Positions 1-8,794 of a stretch of DNA of 64,000 nt are shown here, piece after piece (within the stretch, counting starts at the first letter, position 1; each line of letters begins with the position of its first letter). The DNA is taken from positions 14,161-78,160 of the forward strand of contig CALRQP020000016.1 of assembly GCA_943370355.1 (NCBI GenBank). Reading direction: 5' to 3'. The notes under the pieces are model-generated. The model was not told the DNA's origin and did no database searches. It was given only the letters and a program-made list of their open reading frames with translations. The stretch comes from JADCGM01 sp943370355 (lineage in GTDB: Bacteria; Pseudomonadota; Alphaproteobacteria; Sphingomonadales; Sphingomonadaceae). The position numbers were made by a program, and so were the translations under genes.

Positions 1-370
1 CGCCGACCGGGTGACGCGCGCTCAGATAGCGGCGCAGCAGGTCGAACTGCTCCTGTGTCGTCCACGGCTGGCAGATGCTGACTTTTAGCGCGGCGTTGCG
101 GCGGATGAGCTTCTTCTGCGAGCCCGAAGGCATAAAGTCGCGCGCGACGACGCGGACCGACACGCAGGCGGTGCAGCTGTCGCAGCTCGGCCGGTAGACG
201 ACATTCTGACTGCGCCGGAACCCGATCCGCGTCAGCGCCTCGTTCATCTCGGCAGCGTCGGGACCACGCAGTTCGGTGAACACCTTCCGCTCGATCCGGC
301 CCGGCAGATAGGGGCATTTGTTCGCCGAGGTGACGAAGAAGCGCGGAAAACGGAAAGTCTGATCGGTCAC
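1..370 (-). CDS. bpt: Aspartate/glutamate leucyl(arginyl)transferase, N-terminal part (runs off the window)
   Basis: The reverse strand from a GTG at 370 encodes about 123 residues with the N-terminal signature of the Bpt/Ate family: CPYLPGRIERKVFTEL near residues 19-34 and the paired cysteines of PSCDSCTACVSVR. Known family role: transfer of leucine (Bpt) or arginine (Ate1) from aminoacyl-tRNA to protein N-termini, marking them for N-degron proteolysis in the cytosol. The start is well bounded because a TGA lies in frame two codons upstream of the GTG. It follows the threonine dehydratase gene in the same direction after a 72-bp gap, so cotranscription is possible. The C-terminal acyltransferase half lies outside the window. 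Confidence 0.88.
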   Translation of the reverse strand, partial: MTDQTFRFPRFFVTSANKCPYLPGRIERKVFTELRGPDAAEMNEALTRIGFRRSQNVVYRPSCDSCTACVSVRVVARDFMPSGSQKKLIRRNAALKVSICQPWTTQEQFDLLRRYLSARHPVG

Positions 371-442
371 GTGTCAGAGTATGCGCGAGGCGGGGGCGCG
401 TGAAAAGGTCTCAGGTGGTCAGCCAAGCTAGGCTTCTCCCAC

Positions 443-1687
443 TCAGCCGAGCTCGACCGGGCGCACCTCGTAACCTGCACCGCGTAGCGCCTCGATGAGC
501 CGGTCGAGGTGTGCCCGGTCGCGGGTTTCACATTCGATGTCGGCGATCAGGCCCTTGGCGGGCAGGTTGGTGAACACGCGCTGGTGATAGACCTCGATGA
601 TATTCGACTGCTGCTGGTCGAAGATGCGGGCGACATTGAACAGCTGGCCCGGCCGGTCCTTGAGGCGGATGCGCAGGCGCGCGATGCGGCCGTCGCGCGC
701 GAGATCGCGCAGTAGCACATTGGCGAGCAGCCGCGTGTCGATATTGCCGCCGCACAGCACGAGGCCGACCGACCGGCCACGGAAGCGGCCGGGATGCGCG
801 AGCAGGCAGGCAAGGCCCGCGGCGCCCGCACCTTCGACGACGGTCTTCTCGATGTTGAGCAGCATCGCGACGGCATGTTCGAGATCGCGTTCACCGACGA
901 GCTTCACTTCGTCGACAAGTGCCTTGACGACTTCGAAGGTCAGCTCGCCCGGATATTTGACCGCGATGCCTTCGGCGAGGCTGTCGCCATCGCACACAGC
1001 GGTTTCGCCGCGCAGCTTGGCGTACATCGACGGATAGAGTTCGGCCTGCACACCGACGATCTCGATCTCGGGCTTCATGCCGCGCGCCGCCACCGACATG
1101 CCGGAAATCAGGCCGCCGCCGCCGATCGGAACGACGAGCGTGTCAATTCCCGGCGCGTCCTCAAGCATTTCCAGCGCGAGCGTGCCCTGGCCGGCGATGA
1201 CGAGCGGATCGTCATAGGGGTGAACAAAGGTCAGTCCGCGCTTCGTTGCCAGATCTTGGGCATAGGCGGCGGCTTCCTCGAGCTTCTCGCCGTGCAGGAT
1301 GACATTGGCGCCATGCCCCTCGGTCTGCAGCACTTTCACCATCGGCGTGTGCATCGGCATCACGATCGTCGCCGGGATGCCGAGGCGCTTGGCGTTATAG
1401 GCGACGCCCTGGGCGTGATTGCCCGCCGACATTGCGACAACACCGCGCTTGCGCTGATCGTCGGTCAGCGCGAGCAGCCGGTTGAGCGCGCCGCGCTCCT
1501 TGAACGAGGCGGTGAACTGGAGATTCTCGAACTTAAGCCACACCTCGGCACCGGTGAGATCCGACAGCGTGCGCGACATCAGGCAGGGCGTACGAATGAC
1601 CTTGTCGCCAATCGCAATCCGCGCCGCTTCGACATCGGCGAAGGTCACGGGAAGAACGGGCGGTTGATTTTTCGCTACGCTGGCCAT
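443..1687 (-). CDS. ilvA: Threonine ammonia-lyase (dehydratase) with C-terminal ACT domain
   Basis: A 414-residue fold-type II PLP enzyme that deaminates threonine to 2-oxobutyrate, the entry to isoleucine synthesis. Visible features are the PLP lysine in ASFKERGA (Lys63), the SAGNHAQG substrate loop, the phosphate-binding GGGG at 189-192 and a C-terminal ACT domain from about 333 to 410 (RLKDRPGQL), the site of allosteric control in this family. The frame is open further upstream, but the ATG at 1687 is preferred: the family begins near this point and the extension would overlap the divergent gene. The single ACT domain fits the shorter IlvA form annotated either as catabolic or biosynthetic; the two are not separable here. 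Confidence 0.92.
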   Translation of the reverse strand: MASVAKNQPPVLPVTFADVEAARIAIGDKVIRTPCLMSRTLSDLTGAEVWLKFENLQFTASFKERGALNRLLALTDDQRKRGVVAMSAGNHAQGVAYNAKRLGIPATIVMPMHTPMVKVLQTEGHGANVILHGEKLEEAAAYAQDLATKRGLTFVHPYDDPLVIAGQGTLALEMLEDAPGIDTLVVPIGGGGLISGMSVAARGMKPEIEIVGVQAELYPSMYAKLRGETAVCDGDSLAEGIAVKYPGELTFEVVKALVDEVKLVGERDLEHAVAMLLNIEKTVVEGAGAAGLACLLAHPGRFRGRSVGLVLCGGNIDTRLLANVLLRDLARDGRIARLRIRLKDRPGQLFNVARIFDQQQSNIIEVYHQRVFTNLPAKGLIADIECETRDRAHLDRLIEALRGAGYEVRPVELG

Positions 1688-1769
1688 CGGCGCGGCATAG
1701 CGGAACTGGCGCGCCGCGCAAACCATGCTAACGGCACGCCTCGCACAGCTCAGCTTGGAGGAACGGGAC

Positions 1770-2624
1770 ATGGCGCGCGTCGCATTCATCGGATTGGGCG
1801 TCATGGGCTTCCCGATGGCCGGGCATCTGGCGACCGCCGGGCATGACGTGACTGTCTACAATCGGAATGGCGCAAAGGCGGAGGCCTGGGTCGCCAAGCA
1901 TGGCGGGCGCAGCGCACCGACGCCTGCCGCAGCAGCGGGCGAGGTGGATGTCGTGATCACCTGCGTGGGCAATGACGATGACCTGCGCGCAGTGACGCTG
2001 GGGTCCGACGGCGCGTTCGGCGCAATGGAGCCCAGCGCGCTGTACATCGACCACACCACCGTATCGGCGAATATCGCGCGCGAACTGGCCGCAGCGCGGG
2101 CGCTCGTCGTCGATGCCCCGGTGTCGGGCGGGCAGGCGGGGGCCGAAAATGGCCAGCTGACCATCATGTGCGGCGGCACCGCCGAGGCCTTTGCTGCTGC
2201 GGAGCCGGTCATGCAGGCCTATGCCAAGCGGATCGGTCACATGGGTGCCGCCGGCAGCGGGCAGCTGACCAAGATGGTCAACCAGATTTGCATCGCCGGG
2301 GTGCTGCAGGGCTTGGCGGAGGCTTTGACCTTCGCGACTGCTGCAGGCCTCGATACTGACGCAGTCGTCGATGTCATTTCCAAGGGCGCGGCGCAAAGCT
2401 GGCAGATGGACAATCGGGCCCGGACGATGGTGCGGGGCGAATTCGACTTCGGCTTCGCGGTCGATTGGATGCGCAAGGACCTCGGGCTGGTGCTCGACGA
2501 GGCGGCGGCGCGGGGGCTCGAGTTGCCACTGACCAGGCAGGTCGACGGCTATTATGCCGACGTGCAGGCGATGGGCGGCGCACGGCAGGACACCTCGTCG
2601 CTGATCCGCCGCTTCCAAGGCTAG
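1770..2624 (+). CDS. 3-hydroxyisobutyrate dehydrogenase-family NAD(P) oxidoreductase
   Basis: A 284-residue beta-hydroxyacid dehydrogenase. The N-terminus carries the Rossmann dinucleotide motif GLGVMG (8-13), followed by the substrate loop DAPVSGGQAGAENGQL and the catalytic lysine in GQLTKMVNQ (Lys168). Family members oxidise 3-hydroxyisobutyrate in valine breakdown or reduce tartronate semialdehyde or succinic semialdehyde; the sequence alone does not choose. The ATG at 1770 follows a clear GGAGG at 1757-1761 with proper spacing. It is transcribed divergently from the threonine dehydratase gene across 82 bp, and the corA-like gene follows after 35 bp. Confidence 0.9.
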   Translation: MARVAFIGLGVMGFPMAGHLATAGHDVTVYNRNGAKAEAWVAKHGGRSAPTPAAAAGEVDVVITCVGNDDDLRAVTLGSDGAFGAMEPSALYIDHTTVSANIARELAAARALVVDAPVSGGQAGAENGQLTIMCGGTAEAFAAAEPVMQAYAKRIGHMGAAGSGQLTKMVNQICIAGVLQGLAEALTFATAAGLDTDAVVDVISKGAAQSWQMDNRARTMVRGEFDFGFAVDWMRKDLGLVLDEAAARGLELPLTRQVDGYYADVQAMGGARQDTSSLIRRFQG

Positions 2625-2659
2625 GAACCCAAAGCCTATCGCTGCTCGTTACGCTGCCG

Positions 2660-3622
2660 ATGACGGCAGCTTTCATCTACGATGCGACCGGCCATGACCG
2701 CGAAGTCGAGCTCGACGCCGGGCTGGGAATGCGCCTGCGCCGCACGAGCCTGCTGTGGATCGACATGGAACGCAGCGACGAAACGGCGGCTGAGGCGATT
2801 ACCGCCAGATTGAAGCTCGACCCGCGTTCCATGCAGCTCGTTCAGGACGCCGATGGGCCGGCGCGGCTGCATAATTTCGGCGACTATTATCAGCTGCGCG
2901 TGGTGACACCGCCCTCTCGCGGTGCTGACGACGGAAAGCCGCTCGATTTCATCGTCGGCAAGGACTGGCTCGTCACCGCCCACGATAGCGAGATCGAGTT
3001 TCTCCAGGCGTTTCGGGAACAAGGCAAAGCGGAGACGCAGATCGGAGCCATGTCGTCGCCGGCGCTCGCGGCGTCGCTGCTCGACTGGCATCTGGGAAGC
3101 TATTTCGACGCATTGGCGCGGATCGAAGGCGCAGTCGACAAGCTCGACGAACAGACGCTCGCTCAGGCGGGCGGCCGGTCGCATCTCGGCCGTATGCTGG
3201 CGCTCAGACGGCAAGTAGCACGGCTGCGCGCGTTGCTGTCGTCGCAGCGCGGCGTGTTCTACGGGCTTGCCCGGCCGGATTTCACGCTTGTCGCCGACAA
3301 TGATGCGGCGAAGCATCTGCGCACGCTTGCTGGGCGGTTCGAGCGCGCCATCGACGAAGTGGAACGCGGCCGCGACCTCGTCGCGAGCAGCTTCGATTTG
3401 TTCAGTTCGCGCACCGCCGAACAGACCAACGAGCTGGTGAAGATCCTGACCTTCGTCACCGTGATCACCGGCGTGTTCGCGGCTGTGGCAGGTCTCATGG
3501 GCATGAATTTTGAGGCGTCGCTGTTCAAGACGGGCAACACCGGGTTTTACGTCGTGACAATCGGCTTGCTGCTGGGCGCGTTTCTTTCGGGTGTTGTCGC
3601 CCGGTTGCGCGGCTGGCTCTAG
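2660..3622 (+). CDS. corA: CorA-family magnesium/cobalt transporter
   Basis: A 320-residue protein with a large soluble N-terminal domain and two C-terminal membrane helices, the normal CorA plan. The signature GMN occurs in GLMGMNFE (about residue 281) at the end of the first helix (TFVTVITGVFAAVAGLMG); the second helix is the last ~20 residues (VVTIGLLLGAFLSGVVARL). CorA forms a homopentamer that imports Mg2+ and can carry Co2+ and Ni2+. The ATG at 2660 was chosen because the product then starts with the family-like TAAFIYD. Its TAG stop shares the palindrome CTAG with the stop of the convergent dsbA-like gene. Confidence 0.9.
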   Translation: MTAAFIYDATGHDREVELDAGLGMRLRRTSLLWIDMERSDETAAEAITARLKLDPRSMQLVQDADGPARLHNFGDYYQLRVVTPPSRGADDGKPLDFIVGKDWLVTAHDSEIEFLQAFREQGKAETQIGAMSSPALAASLLDWHLGSYFDALARIEGAVDKLDEQTLAQAGGRSHLGRMLALRRQVARLRALLSSQRGVFYGLARPDFTLVADNDAAKHLRTLAGRFERAIDEVERGRDLVASSFDLFSSRTAEQTNELVKILTFVTVITGVFAAVAGLMGMNFEASLFKTGNTGFYVVTIGLLLGAFLSGVVARLRGWL

Positions 3623-4398
3623 CCGCGCTCCCGCGCGGCCTCGACGGCCTTTTTCAGTTCGTCGTAGCCGACTGCGCCCGACAGGATCTTGTTGCCGATG
3701 ATGTAGGACGGCGTGCCAGTCAGGCCGAGCGCGCGGCCGAGGTCGAGGTTTTTCTTGATCTCATTCTTGATCTCGGCCGAATTCATGTCGGCGGCGGTGC
3801 GGACTTCGTTGAGACCGGCCGCGCGCACCATCTGGATCGTGCGTTCATGGTTCGGACGGCCCGGCGCTTCGAAGCTGCGATCATGATAGTCGCGGTAGCG
3901 GCCCTGCTTGGCCGCCGACAGGCTCGCCAGCGCGGCCTCGTCGGACGCCGGGCCAAGGACCGGGAAATCGCGATAGACGACGCGGAGCTTTGGTTCTTCG
4001 CGCAGCAGCCGTTGCACATCGGGGTGCGAGACGCGGCAATAGGGGCAATTATAGTCGAAGAATTCGACGAGCGTTACGTCACCGTCCTTCGCGCCCGTCC
4101 AGGCGCCCTCATAGGGAGTCTCGATCGCCTCGCGGTTCGAATCGAGCATCTTGGTGACCTCGCGGTCCTGCAGATGGTTGATCGCCTGCGGGATGATCTC
4201 GGGATGCTCGAGGATATAGGCACGCACGATCGACTCGATCGCCTTGCGCTCGCCGCGATCGAACTCGTCCGAGCCCGCCGATGTCGGCGCGGTCCGGCCG
4301 TAAACGACGAGCGCGAACCCTGCGACGAGCAGGACACCGAACGCAATGGCAATGCCGCGCCGAAGCTGCGGCGACAAACGAGCCCAGAAATCGATCAC
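3619..4398 (-). CDS. DsbA-family thiol:disulfide oxidoreductase, membrane-anchored
   Basis: A 259-residue thioredoxin-fold protein. An N-terminal hydrophobic segment (about 14-34) is a membrane anchor or uncleaved signal. A short charged helix region follows (Com1/ScsC-like N-terminal region, 50-95), then the DsbA active site CPYC at 118-121 in DYNCPYCR, and the cis-proline loop TGTPSYIIGN near the end. Expected role: oxidation or isomerisation of cysteines in the periplasm. It starts at GTG (4398), which overlaps the TGA of the M48 protease gene in a GTGA, so the two are translationally coupled. Confidence 0.9.
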   Translation of the reverse strand: MIDFWARLSPQLRRGIAIAFGVLLVAGFALVVYGRTAPTSAGSDEFDRGERKAIESIVRAYILEHPEIIPQAINHLQDREVTKMLDSNREAIETPYEGAWTGAKDGDVTLVEFFDYNCPYCRVSHPDVQRLLREEPKLRVVYRDFPVLGPASDEAALASLSAAKQGRYRDYHDRSFEAPGRPNHERTIQMVRAAGLNEVRTAADMNSAEIKNEIKKNLDLGRALGLTGTPSYIIGNKILSGAVGYDELKKAVEAARERG

Positions 4399-5753
4399 CG
4401 GTCGCGCTTCCGCTTCTGCAGGTCGGCTTCGCTGACCAGCGCGATGTCCTGCGCACGCAAATAATCCGGCGTGCCGGGCTTCAGCCCCTGCATGGCGCGG
4501 CGGGCGCTCGGCAGCGCCTGTTGCGGTACGCCTTCGAGATTGAAGCGCTCCGCCGAGGCCAGCGCGGCGCGCGGCTCGTCGCCATCACGCTCATAGGCGA
4601 CGCCAAGTTGATACCAGGCGAAGGGGTTACTGTTGTCGCGCGTCACCGCCGCTTTGAGAATCTTCTTCGCCTCGGCTGCGTCAGACTTGTCTTCCGTCTG
4701 AATCAGCGCACTGCCGAGCAGTGCCGCAATAAGCGGTTCGTAGGGGGCCTTGGCGACGGCAAGGCGCAGCGGCGGCAATGCTTCCTGCACCTTGCCGGAT
4801 TCAAGCAGGATCTGGCCCTTGATCTCGTTGAAATAGGGGTCGTTCGGCGCTGATTTCAGGAGCGCGTCGACTTCGGCGGTCGCTTTGTCGGTGAACGCCT
4901 GCTTGTGATAGGCATAGGCGCGCGCATAATGCGCCGGCACCGACTGGTCGCTTTCCGGGTAGAGCTGGAAGGTGCGCTGCGGCTCCTCGACAAAGCCGGT
5001 GAGCTTCGCCTTGATGCGCAGGAAGCGCGCATTGAGCGCCGGATCGACGGGTGTCTTCCAAAAGGGCGACTTGGCGTAGACTTCCTCAAGCGCCGAAATG
5101 CGTTCGCTGGTGATCGGGTGGGTGCGCGAATAGCTGTCGGTCTGTTCGATGCCGTAGCGCACTTCCTCATAACCAAGCTTCTTGAAGAAATCGAGCGAGC
5201 CCTTGCCGGTCAGGTGCGCGCCTTCGAGGTAACGCGCACCGGCCTGGTCGGCGCGGGATTCCTGGTCGCGCGTGAACGCGAGGAACTTGCCGAGTGCCGC
5301 CTGCTGGCCACCTGCGAGGATCGCCGCACCCGCGTCGCCCGCACCGGCTGCGATAGCGGCACCTGCCAGAACGAGCGACAGGATCGAAATTCCCGTCGCC
5401 GGGCCTGCGCCTTCGTTGAAGCGGACATTGTGGCCGCCCGCGATATGGCCGAGCTCGTGCGCAACAACGCCCTGCAGCTGGTTGACGTTATCCGCCGCCG
5501 AGATCAGCCCTGAATGGACATAGACATTCTGGCCGCCAGACACGAAGGCGTTGATGCTCGGGTCGCCGACCAGCACAATCTGCACCGAGCGCGTATCGAG
5601 ATTGGCCGCCACTTCGAGCGGCTTCGCCATCTCGCGGAAGAAATCCTCGGTCTCGGCATCGCGCAGCACGCTCTGTGCCAGCGCGGGCTGCGCAGTCGCG
5701 ACAATGGCGAGGAGGACGATCGCCGCGCGCGCGGCCGGGCGGGGACGGATCAT
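4395..5753 (-). CDS. M48-family zinc metalloprotease with C-terminal TPR repeats (BepA/YfgC type)
   Basis: A 452-residue secreted protein. Residues 1-26 form a signal peptide ending AQPALA-Q. The zinc motif HELGH is at 99-103 (VVAHELGHIAGGH) and the third ligand region is ESRADQAGARYL. The C-terminal half holds TPR-like helices (YARAYAYHKQAF, FNEIKGQILLESGK, AWYQLGVAYERDGD). BepA-type proteins act in the periplasm on outer-membrane protein assembly and quality control. The longer open frame upstream was rejected because it would run through the end of rne; the ATG at 5753 gives a clean signal peptide. It sits 52 bp after rne and is coupled to the dsbA-like gene, a sensible pairing of envelope functions. 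Confidence 0.92.
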   Translation of the reverse strand: MIRPRPAARAAIVLLAIVATAQPALAQSVLRDAETEDFFREMAKPLEVAANLDTRSVQIVLVGDPSINAFVSGGQNVYVHSGLISAADNVNQLQGVVAHELGHIAGGHNVRFNEGAGPATGISILSLVLAGAAIAAGAGDAGAAILAGGQQAALGKFLAFTRDQESRADQAGARYLEGAHLTGKGSLDFFKKLGYEEVRYGIEQTDSYSRTHPITSERISALEEVYAKSPFWKTPVDPALNARFLRIKAKLTGFVEEPQRTFQLYPESDQSVPAHYARAYAYHKQAFTDKATAEVDALLKSAPNDPYFNEIKGQILLESGKVQEALPPLRLAVAKAPYEPLIAALLGSALIQTEDKSDAAEAKKILKAAVTRDNSNPFAWYQLGVAYERDGDEPRAALASAERFNLEGVPQQALPSARRAMQGLKPGTPDYLRAQDIALVSEADLQKRKRDR

Positions 5754-5805
5754 GACCCGAACCTGCCCGGCGCTCGCTGAACGCCCCGTGAAGCTCCTGG
5801 GGCGA

Positions 5806-8307
5806 TCACTCGCCGAAGGTGCGGTTCCACCAGCCCTTACGCGACGGACGCGGCGGGGTGGCGTCATTCTGCAATTCCGGCCCGAGATCGTTCGCGGGTT
5901 CCGGCGCGGGGGCCGTTTCCGGGGCGGGTTCAGGTGCCGCTTCGACGGCCGGTGCCTCTGCGACCGGTGCTTCCGCCGTGACCGCAGGCTTCTTCGCGCG
6001 GCTGGCGCGCTTGGGCTTGGCAGGCGCGTCGACGGGGGCCTCTGCGATTGGCTCGGGCGCGGCTGCAACATCGGCGGGCGCTTCGGGTGCGGCTTCCGTT
6101 ACCACGGTCTTCTTGGCGCGGCTGGCCCGCTTCGGCTTGGCCGGTGGTTCGACGGGGGCGACGACCGCTTCGGCTTCCACATCTTCCGGCATGGCAGCTT
6201 GGAGCACATCGGCCTGCGTCTCGGTGGTCACGCCATCCTGACGCGGCTCATCACTACGCGGTTCGCCCTCGCGGCGCCGACCGCCACGACGGCCACGGCG
6301 GCGGCGACGGCGTCCTTCGGCGGCCGCCGCTTCCTCGCGGGTCTCGGGAGTGTCGCTGGCGGTCGCGGCGACCTCGCCCTCGGCGTCCGCGTCGCCGTCG
6401 GTCCGTTCACCGGCAGGCGCGCCTTCATAGCCCTCGCTGCGGCGACCGCGGCCACGGCGACGGCGGCGCCCACGGCCGCTCCGTTCACCTCGCTCCTCGT
6501 CGCGCGGGCGGGACTCGCGGCGGACTTCGCCGTCTTCCTCGTCGCCCTCAGCTTCGATTTCCACGACCTCGGGCTCATCTTCCTCGGCTGCTTCCGGCGC
6601 GGGGATGGCAAGACTGGCCGGCAGCGGTTTGGACGGCGGGCCACCGGCAGTGTCGATCGCGATATGGTGCGCGACCAGCGCCTCGTCGGGCAGCACGTCG
6701 ATCTCGACGCCGTAGCGCTCCTCAAGCTCGGCAAGCTCGCTGCGCTTGCGGTTTAGGATATAGACGGCAACCTCGGCCGACGACCGAAGTGTGAAGATGC
6801 TGTTCTTGCCGCGAACGGCTTCCTCCTCCAGCCCGCGCAGCGCGGCAAGCGCGACCGACGGGATGGTGCGGACGAGGCCGGTGCCTTCGCACATCGAGCA
6901 GGTGTGGGTGGACGCCTCCAGCACGCCGGTGCGTAGCCGCTGACGGCTCATCTCCATGAGGCCGAAGGACGAGATGCGGCCGATCTGGATGCGGGCGCGG
7001 TCGTTCTTCAACGCCTCCTTCATCGCGCGCTCAACCTTTCGGTTGTTCGCGTTCACATCCATGTCGATGAAGTCGATGACGACGAGGCCGGCCATGTCGC
7101 GCAGGCGCAGCTGGCGGGCGATTTCCTCGGCGGCTTCGATATTGGTCTTGGTCGCCGTCCCCTCGATGTCATGCTCGCGCGTCGAGCGTCCCGAGTTGAT
7201 GTCGATTGAGACGAGCGCCTCGGTCGGGTTGATGACGATATAGCCGCCTGACTTCAGCTGGACGACCGGCTGGTACATCGCCGCGAGCTGGCCCTCGACC
7301 CCGAAGCGTTGGAACAGCGGTGTCGGGTCGACATATTGCTGCACCTTTGCGGCATGGCTCGGCATCAGCAGCTTCATGAAGGTCTTGGCGGCCTTGTAGC
7401 CGCCTTCGCCATCGACGAGCACCTGTTCGATCTCGCGCGAATAGATGTCGCGGATCGCACGCTTGATGAGGTCCGAATCCTGATGGATCAGCGCCGGGGC
7501 GGACGAAGCCAGCGTCGTCTCGCGGATGCCGTCCCACAGGCGGCAGAGATAGTCGAAGTCGCGCTTGATCTCGGTCTTTGTGCGCGACAGCCCGGCGGTG
7601 CGGACGATGCAGCCCATGCCGGCGGGAAGCTGCATGTCGGCCATGATCGTCTTCAGCCGCTTGCGGTCGGCGACGCTCGAAATCTTGCGGCTGATCCCGC
7701 CGCCATGCGCGGTGTTGGGCATCAGCACGCAATAGCGGCCGGCGAGCGACAGATAGGTCGTCATCGCGGCACCCTTGTTGCCGCGCTCCTCCTTGACGAC
7801 CTGCACCAAAAGCACCTGGCGGCGGCGGATCACGTCCTGGATTTTGTAGCGGCGGCGCAGGTTCATGCGCTTCTTGCGCAGCGCCTCGGTTGCCGTTTCG
7901 TCATGCGCGCCGGTTTCCTCGGGCGGATGATCCTCGCCGTCTTCGCCCGCCGGCACTTCGGCGCGCGGGGCGTCGTCGTCATGATGGTCGTCGTGATGAT
8001 CGTCATGCGCTTCGGCATGCGCTTCGCGTTCCTCACGCAGCAGCGCGTCGCGATCCTCCTTCGGGATCTGGTAATAGTCGGGATGAATTTCCGAAAAGGC
8101 GAGGAAACCATGGCGGTTGCCGCCATATTCGATGAATGCCGCCTGCAGCGACGGTTCGACGCGGGTTACCTTGGCGAGATAGATATTGCCCTTGAGCTGC
8201 TTCCTGTCGGCAGCTTCGAAATCAAATTCCTCGATACGGTTTCCGTTGACGACGGCGACCCGGGTCTCCTCGGGATGGCGCGCGTCGATCAGCATGCGCA
8301 TTGACAT
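5806..8307 (-). CDS. rne: Ribonuclease E/G
   Basis: An 833-residue RNase E. Residues 1-510 hold the catalytic core: an S1 domain (GNIYLAKVTRVEPSLQAAF, 40-58), the RNase H-like/5'-sensor region, and metal-binding Asp residues in SIDINSGR (Asp369) and DFIDMD (412-417). The zinc-link cysteines are in CSMCEGTG (470-473). The S1 domain is interrupted by a His/Asp-rich insert (about 98-115). The C-terminal third is low complexity: Arg-rich blocks, Ala/Pro/Glu-rich spacers with two copies of KPKRASRAKK, and a terminal WWNRTFGE, as expected for a degradosome scaffold. A GGAG lies just upstream of the ATG. The enzyme carries out mRNA decay and rRNA/tRNA maturation. Confidence 0.97.
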   Translation of the reverse strand: MSMRMLIDARHPEETRVAVVNGNRIEEFDFEAADRKQLKGNIYLAKVTRVEPSLQAAFIEYGGNRHGFLAFSEIHPDYYQIPKEDRDALLREEREAHAEAHDDHHDDHHDDDAPRAEVPAGEDGEDHPPEETGAHDETATEALRKKRMNLRRRYKIQDVIRRRQVLLVQVVKEERGNKGAAMTTYLSLAGRYCVLMPNTAHGGGISRKISSVADRKRLKTIMADMQLPAGMGCIVRTAGLSRTKTEIKRDFDYLCRLWDGIRETTLASSAPALIHQDSDLIKRAIRDIYSREIEQVLVDGEGGYKAAKTFMKLLMPSHAAKVQQYVDPTPLFQRFGVEGQLAAMYQPVVQLKSGGYIVINPTEALVSIDINSGRSTREHDIEGTATKTNIEAAEEIARQLRLRDMAGLVVIDFIDMDVNANNRKVERAMKEALKNDRARIQIGRISSFGLMEMSRQRLRTGVLEASTHTCSMCEGTGLVRTIPSVALAALRGLEEEAVRGKNSIFTLRSSAEVAVYILNRKRSELAELEERYGVEIDVLPDEALVAHHIAIDTAGGPPSKPLPASLAIPAPEAAEEDEPEVVEIEAEGDEEDGEVRRESRPRDEERGERSGRGRRRRRGRGRRSEGYEGAPAGERTDGDADAEGEVAATASDTPETREEAAAAEGRRRRRRGRRGGRRREGEPRSDEPRQDGVTTETQADVLQAAMPEDVEAEAVVAPVEPPAKPKRASRAKKTVVTEAAPEAPADVAAAPEPIAEAPVDAPAKPKRASRAKKPAVTAEAPVAEAPAVEAAPEPAPETAPAPEPANDLGPELQNDATPPRPSRKGWWNRTFGE

Positions 8308-8794
8308 TGGGTGTTCTCCGGACGCGCGGGCGGGCCGTGGCCAGGCCTTGCCGGCCGGCCGCGCGTGAATGGGGAGGGGGCTTGGCGCCCTGGCTCCATT
8401 GGTTGAAATGCTTGTCGACCGCAGAAAGAGCGAGGCGCGCCGCGCATCCGCCCGTCGGGGCGAATGATGCGTAAGTGCGGCGTGTCAGCGTCATGCGGTC
8501 TTCGGACCTCGATGCCGTACCGGATAAGCGGGCAGATGGCCCAGCCGCCGGCATGGCGAAACTAAGTTGTCACGGCTGGCCGGAGCGCTCGCCGCAGTGT
8601 GCGGCGGATGGCGGCGGTTGCCCGTGGATGACGCGCCGGCCGCTTGCACGGACTGGCGCTTGACACATTGCTAGCACCCTATCGTGACATGAACAACACA
8701 AAGCCGCGCCGATTTTTCGGGGGGACTCTTGTGCGCAAGCGCCGTTAAGATTAGGATTCAGAGCGTAACGACAAGGTCTTGGACGAGGGGGCTG
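8308..8794. other. Divergent rne/amidase intergenic region, with a possible promoter
   Basis: This 487-bp stretch has no convincing gene; short open frames in it are fragments. It must contain the rne leader (leftward) and the promoter of the amidase-mrcA-prfB operon (rightward). An exact -35-like TTGACA stands at 8660-8665, but the best -10-like block after it (TATCGT, 8680-8685) is at the short spacing of 14 bp, so the promoter call is weak. RNase E leaders in enterobacteria mediate autoregulation; whether this one does is not readable from sequence. Confidence 0.4.

Noticed and set aside
8660..8685. A confident sigma-70 promoter for the amidase operon
   Set aside because: TTGACA is exact but the -10-like block is at 14 bp, too short; kept only as a weak note in the gap entry.
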